From positions 1-64,000 of the IMG/VR virus record IMGVR_UViG_3300018080_000175: DNA of 64,000 nt; one strand, written 5' to 3'. This DNA is from a virus. Below, piece by piece: positions 16,313-23,882 of this stretch. How positions within the stretch are numbered: position 1 is the stretch's first letter; each line of letters opens with the position of its first letter. The position numbers and the translations under genes were made by a program. Below the pieces are notes generated by a model that searched no databases, had not been told where the DNA came from, and saw only the letters and a program-made list of their open reading frames with translations.

Positions 16313-16543
16313 ATGGATTTAATTCAAGCAAAGAAAAAAGTGGAAGCGAAAGACAAGGAAAGAAATAAACTTCTTGGTCAAAAAGAAATGTTAATGGATG
16401 GGTTAAAAGAATTGGGATTTAAAACGATTGATGAAGCAAAGAAAACTTCCAAATCGCTTAAAAAGACCGTAGATAAAATGAATACGCATTATGATAAAGG
16501 CGTATCCAAATTTAAAACTCAATTCGGTCATTTGTTGAAATAA
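16313..16543 (+). CDS. Small coiled-coil protein, possible piece of the SbcC coil
   Basis: 76 residues, almost wholly heptad-like and lysine-rich, with a break LKELGFKTIDEAKKTSK and ending KFKTQFGHLLK. Such breaks and endings occur in the descending arm of SbcC/Rad50 coils. It lies between the SbcD gene and the ATPase C-terminal half, whose own coil is short, so it may supply part of the missing arm. That role is inference. Confidence 0.6.
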   Translation: MDLIQAKKKVEAKDKERNKLLGQKEMLMDGLKELGFKTIDEAKKTSKSLKKTVDKMNTHYDKGVSKFKTQFGHLLK

Positions 16544-16587
16544 ATTTTATAACATATAAAGTGGAATTTCAAAGGAGATAGAATAGC

Positions 16588-16977
16588 ATGAAAAAACATA
16601 TTCAAGAAATGGAAAATAATACAGATTTATGGCCGTGGTATTGGCGGGCTGTCGGAGAGAAATGCTACGCCTTTGATGTCGTAGAAGCTTTTCCTATGTG
16701 TGAATCAGATCCAGTTCCAAAACCAGGATCAAAACTTGAACTCTCAGAAGACGATAATGACGGAATTGTATGGGTTGGGGAGAATGGAACCAACATGATA
16801 ATTAATGGGTATATTGCCGGAATAGAGCAACAAAATGGGGATACAATATGTAGTTTTATTGCTGCTGCCCATGCTCATTTGTTGATAAATGTTTCTGAGT
16901 GCGATTACTGTGAACGCTACAAAGAACATCTCCCAAATTCAAACTATTGTGGTCAATGTGGCAAAAAGTTTGAGTAA
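16588..16977 (+). CDS. Unknown protein with C-terminal zinc ribbon
   Basis: 129 residues. Main part beta-rich (DGIVWVGENGTNMIINGYIAG); the end has CDYCERY and CGQCGKKFE, a zinc ribbon. AAAGGAG lies before ATG 16588. Function unknown; it interrupts the SbcC/SbcD cluster. Confidence 0.65.
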   Translation: MKKHIQEMENNTDLWPWYWRAVGEKCYAFDVVEAFPMCESDPVPKPGSKLELSEDDNDGIVWVGENGTNMIINGYIAGIEQQNGDTICSFIAAAHAHLLINVSECDYCERYKEHLPNSNYCGQCGKKFE

Positions 16978-17026
16978 CGATAGTAATACATAAATCATAC
17001 CAGATATCAAAAAACTTAAACAGGAA

Positions 17027-17659
17027 TTGACAAATCTTGGGATGGGACAAAGTGTGAAAAAATTATTAGAAAACCTAAACGACAAAATATTGGATAGAAA
17101 AACCAATCAAAAAATTCTTGAGCTTCACACGGATAAAGTTGAAAGTCTTTTATTACATCATGAAGACTTAGAAGAAGCAAGAGTTATTTTTCAAAAAGCA
17201 TCACAGGTAACTCAAACTCAATTAGCCGAACAAGTCTCAAATATTGTATCAAGTGCTTTGGCCGCAGTATTCTATGAACCTTATAAATTTGTAGTTGAAT
17301 TTGTATCAAGAAGAAATACCACAGAATGCGATCTAACATTCGAAAAAAACGGAAAACAAAAATCCCCTCTCGCTTCTTGTGGGTACGGTGCCGCTGATAT
17401 TGCTTCTCTGGCACTTAGAGTTGCTTACTGGAAACTTGACGGAGAAGCAAGAAATGTATTAGTACTTGATGAACCTCTTCGCAATCTTGATGTTTTTAAA
17501 CAACCGCTTGCTTCAATGATGATAAAAAACCTTTCCAAAATGCCAGGAGGACTCCAATTTATTATTGTAACGCATCAAAAAGCTCTTGCCGAATCTGCTG
17601 ATAAGAAGTTTAGTGTTGTTAAAGAAAACGAGGTAAGTTATGTAACAGAACAGAAATAA
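17027..17659 (+). CDS. SbcC/Rad50-like ATPase, C-terminal half
   Basis: 210 residues as read from TTG 17027. A short coiled coil (1-75) is followed by the ABC signature region ASCGYGAADIASLALRVA (116-133), Walker B VLVLDEP (144-150), D-loop LRNLD and switch His 183 in IIVTHQ. No Walker A or CxxC is present. It should assemble with the half at 13.1 kb. Coil-like coding continues upstream in frame to a stop at 16991-16993 with no ATG or GTG, so the start codon is uncertain; ATG 17042 is a poor alternative. Confidence 0.82.
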   Translation: MTNLGMGQSVKKLLENLNDKILDRKTNQKILELHTDKVESLLLHHEDLEEARVIFQKASQVTQTQLAEQVSNIVSSALAAVFYEPYKFVVEFVSRRNTTECDLTFEKNGKQKSPLASCGYGAADIASLALRVAYWKLDGEARNVLVLDEPLRNLDVFKQPLASMMIKNLSKMPGGLQFIIVTHQKALAESADKKFSVVKENEVSYVTEQK

Positions 17660-17662
17660 TTC

Positions 17663-17691
17663 TTGATTTTTAGTTCATCTAATAATATACT
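17663..17691 (+). promoter_or_regulatory. Sigma70-type promoter of the second HNH gene
   Basis: TTGATT (17663-17668), 17-base spacer, TATACT (17686-17691), about 30 bases before the HNH start. It lets the endonuclease be transcribed independently of the operon. Confidence 0.65.
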
Positions 17692-17708
17692 ACTTGATGA
17701 ACTAAAAA
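17667..17708. promoter_or_regulatory. 13-bp inverted repeat flanking the -10 (operator candidate)
   Basis: TTTTTAGTTCATC and GATGAACTAAAAA are perfect inverted copies separated by 16 bases that contain the -10 box. A dimeric repressor bound here would block the promoter. Neither arm is followed by a T tract suited to termination. Confidence 0.55.
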
Positions 17709-17720
17709 ATAGGAGTTAAG

Positions 17721-18314
17721 ATGAAGAAAATAATTATTGTTCCAAAATGTGAGTGTGGATGTGGTAAAAGAGTTACCTGGAATAAACGAAAAAAAGAATG
17801 GAATAAACGACTTGTAGGACATCATGAACGAACTAAGGAAATGAGAAAGCAACTAAGCAATTCCCTAAAAAAAAGTAGTTTTTTCCACACGTATAATAAA
17901 ACAAAAGAACACTCCGAAAAAGTAATAAAAAGCAATCAAAATAGAATTGTTTCAGAATTAACCAAAGAAAAAATATCAACAACATTGACAGGCAGAATAC
18001 AATCAAAAGAATCAAACATTAAACGAAGTATTACAGCAATTGATAATGGTTCTCATAGAGGGAAAAATAACGCCTCATGGAAAGGAGGGATATCTCCCAG
18101 AAAGGATATAGGAGAATGGACAAAAATCAGTAAAGAAATTAAAAAACGAGATAATTACACCTGCAAAAAATGTGGAACACAAAAGAATATAGATGTCCAC
18201 CATATTGATTTTGATAAACATAATCACGAACCATTGAATTTAATTTCTCTTTGCAGAAAATGTCATATGAAAAAACACAAAGAGAATACTCAAAAGGAGA
18301 TAGAAAATGCCTGA
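17721..18314 (+). CDS. HNH homing-type endonuclease with NUMOD-like N-terminus
   Basis: 197 residues. The start CECGCGKRVTW with repeated basic segments (MRKQLSNSLKK and similar) resembles NUMOD-type DNA-binding modules. The C-terminus is a zinc-braced HNH: CKKCG, VHHIDFDKHNH, N-x-x-SLCRKCH. It has its own promoter and is followed at once by an operon gene. It sits right after the SbcC C-terminal half, so the two HNH genes bracket the split SbcC/SbcD cluster. Confidence 0.85.
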   Translation: MKKIIIVPKCECGCGKRVTWNKRKKEWNKRLVGHHERTKEMRKQLSNSLKKSSFFHTYNKTKEHSEKVIKSNQNRIVSELTKEKISTTLTGRIQSKESNIKRSITAIDNGSHRGKNNASWKGGISPRKDIGEWTKISKEIKKRDNYTCKKCGTQKNIDVHHIDFDKHNHEPLNLISLCRKCHMKKHKENTQKEIENA

Positions 18315-18621
18315 TCTTAGCGCAATTTTGAAAATGCTGGAAGAAGAATTTGAAATAATGGTTAAATTGTTTAACGATGATACTTGGAAATTTTACAAAT
18401 TCGGACAAGGTGGACCATACAAAAGAACTCTTACCAAACTTCAAGAAAAAAGCAACAAATATGATCAGGTTATATCTGATTTTTTTGGCTTTTCAAAAGA
18501 AACTGCTTCTTTCAAAAAATTGGTTGTTCTTTGCATTTCCGCAGTAGATTCTCCAAAAGAGCGATATGACAAAATTGATACTTTCCGAAGACAAATTAAA
18601 CTGATGAGGAATACAATATAA
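18307..18621 (+). CDS. Unknown helical protein
   Basis: 104 residues; AAAGGAG precedes ATG 18307, which overlaps the HNH gene end by eight bases. Helical and basic. No motif recognised. Confidence 0.6.
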   Translation: MPDLSAILKMLEEEFEIMVKLFNDDTWKFYKFGQGGPYKRTLTKLQEKSNKYDQVISDFFGFSKETASFKKLVVLCISAVDSPKERYDKIDTFRRQIKLMRNTI

Positions 18622-18914
18622 TGCATAATTCTGACACTGGAACTGGAACTTACGGAGATAACGATTACGCTTATAGAGTATGCAGAAGATGTCAACGTGA
18701 TATATTCATGTGTATTTGTTGGCGTAATTTAATGAATCGTATTGAATGGGCTATGTTTCTCAAGTTAAAAAGAGAAATGTATAAACATCTGATCATCAAA
18801 TCCCTTTGCGTGTCTGTAGTTACCATTGTCAGAAAAACTCCGTTTTCATTGTCAGGAATGAAAGGGTTGGCATTACTAAAAAAGGAAGATAAGAGAAAAA
18901 AGAAAGGGTCATGA
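18621..18914 (+). CDS. Unknown cysteine-containing protein, possibly frameshifted
   Basis: 97 residues as read. The first 55 contain CRRCQRDIFMCIC, a possible metal site. From about 18785 the -1 frame reads RVCSYHCQKNSVF and stops at 18890, which looks more like a zinc protein than the frame-0 tail. Either a sequence error, a decay event or a real alternative end. Position and coupled ATG support the 5' part. Confidence 0.5.
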   Translation: MHNSDTGTGTYGDNDYAYRVCRRCQRDIFMCICWRNLMNRIEWAMFLKLKREMYKHLIIKSLCVSVVTIVRKTPFSLSGMKGLALLKKEDKRKKKGS

Positions 18915-18917
18915 AAA

Positions 18918-19256
18918 GTGAGTAAATTTATCAAGGATATGTTTTGTGAGAAAGGTGATAAGAAGCCTTATTCGAAAGAGATACAGATACAAGGCGAATT
19001 GTCAATGAGGAACGATGTTCAGGAATTATTCCCATTCACTATAGAATACACGTTCAATGCTAATTGGCAGATGGTAGCGGCTGGTAAAGCTGATGAATAT
19101 GAGCATCTTCATAAAATAGCACTCAAAGCCTTAAAAAGGAATATATATGGTGAATTTTTTGATAAGCTTACGGAACTTGAGCTTAGTTTGTATGATCGTG
19201 ATATTAAAAGTGCCAAAATACTTGTGCAGGAAATTAAAAAGGAGGTAGGATTATGA
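18918..19256 (+). CDS. Unknown protein with GTG start
   Basis: 112 residues from GTG 18918; a weak AAAGGG lies upstream. Central part LFPFTIEYTFNANWQMV then helices. Overlaps the next start by four bases. Not recognised. Confidence 0.6.
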   Translation: MSKFIKDMFCEKGDKKPYSKEIQIQGELSMRNDVQELFPFTIEYTFNANWQMVAAGKADEYEHLHKIALKALKRNIYGEFFDKLTELELSLYDRDIKSAKILVQEIKKEVGL

Positions 19257-19693
19257 GCAAGAAGATAGAAAATAAATGGAAGAAAAGATTGATAAATGCT
19301 TTTCAGCTTATCAAAAATGGCAAACAACTCGGTCATTTAAAATTTGATGAGTTCTGCACAAGAATGGATTTAGAACATGATCATAACGGAGAAATAGTTC
19401 ACCCAAAAAAGGCGGACATTAAACTTCCTATGATAGAAACACTGGACGAAGTATTAAATATTATCTCCAACGAAATGGGTTTGCCAGATAGACAACAACT
19501 AAAAACCACTGCCAAGAAAGATTTGATAATGTATCACAGTGGCTTTGGGATGCGTATTAGAAACGAATTCAGATTATGGGAAGGAAATCATAAACTTGTT
19601 GCTGACATGGGATTACCTAAAGGATGTCATGCTGATGAAGTCTCATTTGCTATAATCGAGGCATTGTGGGATAGATTCCAGGGAGAGGAATAA
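19253..19693 (+). CDS. DUF6794-like protein
   Basis: 146 residues. The stretch MYHSGFGMRIRNEFRLWEGN followed by HADEVSFAIIEALWDRF matches my memory of the DUF6794 pattern (short phage and bacterial proteins of unknown role). AGGAGGTAGG before the start is a strong ribosome site. Confidence 0.7.
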   Translation: MSKKIENKWKKRLINAFQLIKNGKQLGHLKFDEFCTRMDLEHDHNGEIVHPKKADIKLPMIETLDEVLNIISNEMGLPDRQQLKTTAKKDLIMYHSGFGMRIRNEFRLWEGNHKLVADMGLPKGCHADEVSFAIIEALWDRFQGEE

Positions 19694-20073
19694 TGGAATG
19701 GTGGTTAGGTGTAAAAGGGGAAATGGGACAAGTATTGCACGATTCTTTACCAGTTACCTTTTGTGAGTATAATTGTGTATTCCTTGCGCCTACAGAAAAA
19801 GAACAAAATAAGTACGGTGGAAAGATTCCACACAGATGTTTAAAATACAACAAACCTCTGTATCATGGTCCATTTCATCCGGAAATTGTAGCTATAAGAG
19901 ACTGTAAATATTCAATAAAACCAAAAGGAGACAGAGAATGTCAGAAGGAAACAGAAAATGCAAATCGTTCGGAGAATGTGAAGACTTCACCACAGCAGAA
20001 GAATGTACCACAGCGTGTAAGTCATATGTTCCGAAAAACCCTAACGAAGTTATGGAACTTCCTGACGAAGTAG
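19693..20073 (+). CDS. Unknown cysteine/histidine protein
   Basis: 126 residues starting MEWWLGVKGEMG, coupled to the previous stop. CEYNCVFLAPTEKEQ, HRCLKYNKPLYHGPFHPEI and CKYS suggest a metal site. The last 136 bases overlap the next gene in another frame; that basic tail may be less constrained. Confidence 0.6.
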   Translation: MEWWLGVKGEMGQVLHDSLPVTFCEYNCVFLAPTEKEQNKYGGKIPHRCLKYNKPLYHGPFHPEIVAIRDCKYSIKPKGDRECQKETENANRSENVKTSPQQKNVPQRVSHMFRKTLTKLWNFLTK

Positions 20074-20315
20074 AAGCTCCTGAACTGAAATTAGAGTACA
20101 GCAATCTTCCAAAGTTTGACAAAAAGCATGAGTTCTTTGTTATGAAAGGACATGTGTTTCTCATGCAGAATGTCAGTCCAAAGAAGATCATCCTTAAATA
20201 CAGGAAGAAGCTAAAAGAATCAGACAAATTGCAGGATGGTTGTTACGTGTTCAAAGACATGGATGGCAACCTTCTTGAACCATCGAAAGAATTTAAAAAA
20301 ATGGAAAGGAAGTAA
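19938..20315 (+). CDS. Unknown protein
   Basis: 125 residues with AAAAGGAG before ATG 19938. Four cysteines early (CKSFGEC, CTTACKS), then a beta-rich part (HEFFVMKGHVFLMQNVSPKK). No known family. Confidence 0.6.
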   Translation: MSEGNRKCKSFGECEDFTTAEECTTACKSYVPKNPNEVMELPDEVEAPELKLEYSNLPKFDKKHEFFVMKGHVFLMQNVSPKKIILKYRKKLKESDKLQDGCYVFKDMDGNLLEPSKEFKKMERK

Positions 20316-20316
20316 A

Positions 20317-20649
20317 ATGCGAATTACGGACTTATGTGACAGATTTCCAGATGATAAATTAACTCTGGAAAAACTTGCAGAAGAGGCAGGAGAGATAGTT
20401 CAGGCAAAATCAAAGATTATACTTTTTGGTTTGCATGACACCTATAACAATACCACTAAACCTGATCAAACAAATCAAGAGAAGCTTGAAACAGAAATTG
20501 GTCACTTAATGGCTGTGGTAGATGTTCTTGTTGCAAGAGGTATCGTAAGACCATCAGAAATGAACAGAGTCAAAGCAGATAAGTGGGACAAAATGGAAAA
20601 GTGGAATAAATACAAAGGAACTCTAACAGAGGAAGGGGATATATTTTGA
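20317..20649 (+). CDS. MazG-like nucleotide pyrophosphohydrolase
   Basis: 110 residues from ATG 20317. Four-helix all-alpha NTP-PPase pattern: LEKLAEEAGEIVQAKSK gives the EExxE half of the metal site and LETEIGHLMAVVDVLVARG the ExxD-like half. These enzymes hydrolyse dNTPs or noncanonical nucleotides to monophosphates, fitting the adjacent kinase and thymidylate synthase. Confidence 0.75.
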   Translation: MRITDLCDRFPDDKLTLEKLAEEAGEIVQAKSKIILFGLHDTYNNTTKPDQTNQEKLETEIGHLMAVVDVLVARGIVRPSEMNRVKADKWDKMEKWNKYKGTLTEEGDIF

Positions 20650-21236
20650 ATAAGACTGTGGTCTTGATAATGAATGGTCCAGGTGAATCAGGGAAAGGCA
20701 CCGTTGCTGAATTCCTAAACAAGCTATTTGAATTTGACATTGTTGAGTATTCATCCATTGATTATGTCAAAGAAGTTGCCAGAGATAGTTTCGGATGGAA
20801 TGGTGAGAAAGATACAAAAGGACGTAATCTTCTCGCCGCAGTAAAACAGGTAATGATTGCATACAATGATATGCCTACAAAGAAGGTGATAGAAAGATTA
20901 AATGATGCAATAGCCTTCAATGTAGATATCTTGATTGTTGATATCCGTGAACCTGATGAAATTGAAAAGCTTGTGGAATACTGCAAAGAGTTTGAAATCA
21001 TTTGTAATACTTGCAGGGTACACAATGCAAAAGCTGAGAAAAAAGCGGAAACAGACGGTCTCAGTCTCACAGGTGACAGGCTTTACGGTGAATATGACTA
21101 TGACATTGACCTGAACAATAATGGCACCTTCAAAGAACTGGAAGTGCAAGTAGCTACTGTATTCCAAGCCTTGTACAACTGTGAAATGAAGGATCAATGC
21201 GATGATGCTTTAAGAATATTGGAGGAACAAAGATAA
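20646..21236 (+). CDS. Deoxynucleoside monophosphate kinase-like protein
   Basis: 196 residues from TTG 20646, which overlaps the preceding TGA. The P-loop GPGESGKGT is at 11-19; VDILIVDIREPDEIEKL (about 97-113) resembles Walker B and the following strand-helix of phage dNMP kinases. It would phosphorylate dNMPs for DNA synthesis. ATG 20670 is a possible later start but would leave only two residues before the P-loop. Confidence 0.75.
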   Translation: MNKTVVLIMNGPGESGKGTVAEFLNKLFEFDIVEYSSIDYVKEVARDSFGWNGEKDTKGRNLLAAVKQVMIAYNDMPTKKVIERLNDAIAFNVDILIVDIREPDEIEKLVEYCKEFEIICNTCRVHNAKAEKKAETDGLSLTGDRLYGEYDYDIDLNNNGTFKELEVQVATVFQALYNCEMKDQCDDALRILEEQR

Positions 21237-21649
21237 TGTTATCAAAGTGTATTGAGTCACCACACCATGGTGGAAAGATGAAGCAACTATGGGTTGTTTT
21301 GAGTGATCTTGCCAGTCAAGAAGGTTGTGACGGTTCTCCTTATGATGAAATGATGATTGCCTCAGAGTACATTGAAGAATTGGAAAAAAGATTCAATGAT
21401 CTGTCTGAGGCTCTTTCTCCTTTTCTTACTTCTGAAAAGGAACTCATGAAGCGTATTGAGAAAGAACGCCCTGAGGAAGAACCTGCATTGGAGGTAGGTC
21501 CAGGATCCCATAAAGATCAACCTGTGATTAATGACATGAACTTAGGTACTTGTATGATTTGTCATAGAAGTAAACATTACAATGATATGGCTACCAGATC
21601 AATTATATGTGCATATTGCGGACAAAAATACGATCATAAAGGATATTAA
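21236..21649 (+). CDS. Zinc-ribbon protein
   Basis: 137 residues: helical first part, Pro/Glu-rich linker, then a zinc ribbon CMICHRSKHYND with CAYCGQKYDH. Coupled to the kinase gene (TAATG). Function unknown. Confidence 0.65.
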   Translation: MLSKCIESPHHGGKMKQLWVVLSDLASQEGCDGSPYDEMMIASEYIEELEKRFNDLSEALSPFLTSEKELMKRIEKERPEEEPALEVGPGSHKDQPVINDMNLGTCMICHRSKHYNDMATRSIICAYCGQKYDHKGY

Positions 21650-21651
21650 AA

Positions 21652-21792
21652 TTGCGCTGTTACCTGTGTTCAAGATTGCTGATCAAAACCAACCATGAAA
21701 AAGGCAAAGATGTTTGTTTTAACTGTGAACAAACCATTGAAAAAGAAAAGGAGAAAAAGAATGTTAGAACACGTAACCATAAAAGGAACTAA
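21652..21792 (+). CDS. Zinc-ribbon microprotein overlapping the thymidylate synthase start
   Basis: 46 residues from TTG 21652 (AAAGGA upstream): CYLCSRLLIKTNHEKG, then CFNCEQTIEKEKE and a basic tail. The two CxxC halves 22 residues apart are the reason to call it. It fills the gap before the thymidylate synthase and overlaps its first 32 bases. Confidence 0.6.
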   Translation: MRCYLCSRLLIKTNHEKGKDVCFNCEQTIEKEKEKKNVRTRNHKRN

Positions 21793-22651
21793 CTTACCCG
21801 ACATCTGGCACCAGACCTTATACAAAGCTGTAGAGGTAGGGAGGGACTTCAAAATTGATCGAGGATCCTTTGCAGGACAACATAGAAAGGAATTCGACCA
21901 TATCACGATTCATGCAAGCTGTCCTGGTGTAGGTGAACTCCTTCCCAAATTGAATCCTGCATTAAAATTGGACGATCCGGTAGCTCAGGATTATCTTGAT
22001 AAATACATGCCCTATCTTATGACGGGAGAAGAACAACCTGGAGAAGCATACACTTATGGGCAAAGAATCTGCAAAGCCTTGCTTGATGGCACATTTCTGA
22101 AACCTATCAATGTTCATACAGAAGAAATATTGATCAAAGATCCTGAAATCTGGGAGGCTGACAGAGGTATCATTATTCAGGAAGAAAGCGGAGATAGCAC
22201 TGAATCCAGTTATTTCCTGAATCAGATGGAACTCATGATCTGGACCTACAAATACAAAGGTCACAGGAATAACCAGATGATCATGCAAGTTGGTCAGCCT
22301 ACTGACATGATGTTACAGGACCCTCCCTGTCTCAGACATATTGACACAAGAGTACAGGATGGAAAACTTCATTTCTTTCCATATTTCCGATCATGGGACT
22401 TATGGGGTGGTCTTCCTGCAAACCTTGCGGCAATTGAGTTGATGAAACAATATTGTGCCGCTCAGATCGGTGTCGAGAATGGCGAAATTATTGCAACCTC
22501 TAAAGGACTGCATCTGTACAATTATGTATGGGAAATTGCTGAATGTGTTCGTGGCAGAACTGCTGAGGAATTTAAAGCCGAAATGGTTAGAAATACCCCA
22601 GGTGATTCTCAATACAGAAATGTACAGGAAACACCCTACAGGGAGAAATAA
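21761..22651 (+). CDS. Archaeal-type thymidylate synthase (ThyA superfamily)
   Basis: 296 residues from ATG 21761 with AAAAGGAG upstream. The catalytic cysteine is C190 in DPPCLRHID; YFRSWDLWGGLPANLAAI (208-225) aligns with the R-S-C-D...G-L-P-x-N stretch of E. coli ThyA, and N221 occupies the place of the asparagine that selects dUMP rather than dCMP; HLY at 251-253 matches the dUMP sugar-binding HxY. So dUMP methylation, or hydroxymethylation, is expected. The sequence is closer to archaeal-type enzymes than to bacterial ThyA. Confidence 0.82.
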   Translation: MLEHVTIKGTNLPDIWHQTLYKAVEVGRDFKIDRGSFAGQHRKEFDHITIHASCPGVGELLPKLNPALKLDDPVAQDYLDKYMPYLMTGEEQPGEAYTYGQRICKALLDGTFLKPINVHTEEILIKDPEIWEADRGIIIQEESGDSTESSYFLNQMELMIWTYKYKGHRNNQMIMQVGQPTDMMLQDPPCLRHIDTRVQDGKLHFFPYFRSWDLWGGLPANLAAIELMKQYCAAQIGVENGEIIATSKGLHLYNYVWEIAECVRGRTAEEFKAEMVRNTPGDSQYRNVQETPYREK

Positions 22652-23028
22652 TGCCTTCGCAACAGAAAGTTCCGATTGAGGAAGTCTGTAGAATACTTGA
22701 GCTTCCTGTAAGTGTATGGAAGCTCAATCCTAAAATGGGTGTAGAACAAGCCCAATCCTTTGTAGAGGAGTTCAAAGAACTTGTCAAAAAACAAAGAAAG
22801 ATACTTGCAAAGAAATATCATCCTGACAAAACAGGTAGTGATGATTCAAGAATAAAGCAGATCAATAACATGGTCGATATTGTGATGAAATTGGAAATAA
22901 CAGCACAAAGAAGACAAAGACCTCAAAATATTCGATTCCACTTTACAAGCGCATCTGGAGGAAATTCCACTGCATCATCAGGATATACAGGATCGTATGG
23001 TGGTTTTAAATTTTACACCTATAGATAA
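22651..23028 (+). CDS. J-domain-like protein
   Basis: 125 residues. KILAKKYHPDKTGSDDSRIK with the HPD motif near 56-58 is the core of a J domain, which stimulates Hsp70 ATPase. The C-terminal 40 residues are Gly/Ser-rich. It could recruit host DnaK. Coupled to the thymidylate synthase stop (TAATG). Confidence 0.75.
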   Translation: MPSQQKVPIEEVCRILELPVSVWKLNPKMGVEQAQSFVEEFKELVKKQRKILAKKYHPDKTGSDDSRIKQINNMVDIVMKLEITAQRRQRPQNIRFHFTSASGGNSTASSGYTGSYGGFKFYTYR

Positions 23029-23041
23029 GAAGGAGAGAGGT

Positions 23042-23557
23042 ATGGAAAAAGTTAAATTAATCAAGATTGAAGAGGTGGAAATATATCCAGGTCAAACCAC
23101 TCTTGAATTGGACCCTCCATTAGAATCACTGACTGATAGTTTTGTGTCAATGAATGGAGATTCAATCAATGAAATGACAGTTGAAAGAGAACATGTACCG
23201 ATCAATTTGTTTATTTATGTAGATGGAATACCTGTTCGTGAAAGAGAATTGAATGAAAAATCTATTGATCAACTCCTTGCAGATGGGTACACCGTAAGTT
23301 CTGAAAGGGATGAATATGTAAAAGAGTTCAAATATAAAACCGCAATGACTACAGAAGCAAGAAAATTTCTTGATATGGAGAAGGAGGCAATTAAGGATCT
23401 AAAAATGCAGATCAGATCCTTGAATAATGAAATTATAACTCTTGAAAAAATGAAAAGAACAGAGCAAAGTTACTCTGGACATCTTGAAAGAAAAATCGAA
23501 AAAATGTGGACCACACGCATTAAGAAATTTTTTAAGAAACTATTCATAAAAAGTTAG
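23042..23557 (+). CDS. Unknown protein with C-terminal coiled coil
   Basis: 171 residues from ATG 23042 (GGAGAGAG upstream). Beta-rich N-terminal half (VEIYPGQTTLELDPP), then a coiled coil and a basic end (RIKKFFKKLFIKS) that might touch membrane or nucleic acid. Last gene of the rightward unit. Confidence 0.7.
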   Translation: MEKVKLIKIEEVEIYPGQTTLELDPPLESLTDSFVSMNGDSINEMTVEREHVPINLFIYVDGIPVRERELNEKSIDQLLADGYTVSSERDEYVKEFKYKTAMTTEARKFLDMEKEAIKDLKMQIRSLNNEIITLEKMKRTEQSYSGHLERKIEKMWTTRIKKFFKKLFIKS

Positions 23558-23568
23558 TTCAAAATACA

Positions 23569-23617
23569 AAAGCACGATTGATTCTCACGTAATTTCTCAG
23601 AGTTTCAATCGTGCTTT
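23569..23617. terminator. Bidirectional terminator between convergent units
   Basis: Perfect 13-base-pair stem, arms 23569-23581 and 23605-23617 (AAAGCACGATTGA and its complement), with a 23-base loop. It has A/T ends on both sides and lies between the last rightward gene and the last leftward gene. Confidence 0.75.
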
Positions 23618-23669
23618 AGTATGTCTGTATCAATTCAATCTAAAAACGTCTTAAATCGAATATTTTGAA

Positions 23670-23828
23670 CTACACTTCTTCCAGTTGGTCAGGCGTATTA
23701 TTAGCAAATTTATCCTTTTCAGTCTGATAAATCGCATCTAATTCTTCCTCAGTGGCATCATTCATTTGAGCCAATCGAAAGTAAACTCCCAACGATAGTT
23801 TTAAAAGTTCCACAATTGCGGCAGTCAT
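23670..23828 (-). CDS. Small phage protein of the lysis region
   Basis: 52 residues, MTAAIVELLKLSLGVYFRLA then an acidic end. AAAGGA is eight bases before the ATG at 23828. Short proteins of this opening occur near lysis genes of other phages, as far as I recall; function unknown. Last gene of the leftward operon. Confidence 0.65.
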   Translation of the reverse strand: MTAAIVELLKLSLGVYFRLAQMNDATEEELDAIYQTEKDKFANNTPDQLEEV

Positions 23829-23882
23829 GACATTATCCTTTTAATGTGTTATCAGTTTCAGGGTGAAGTGTCTGCAATGATA

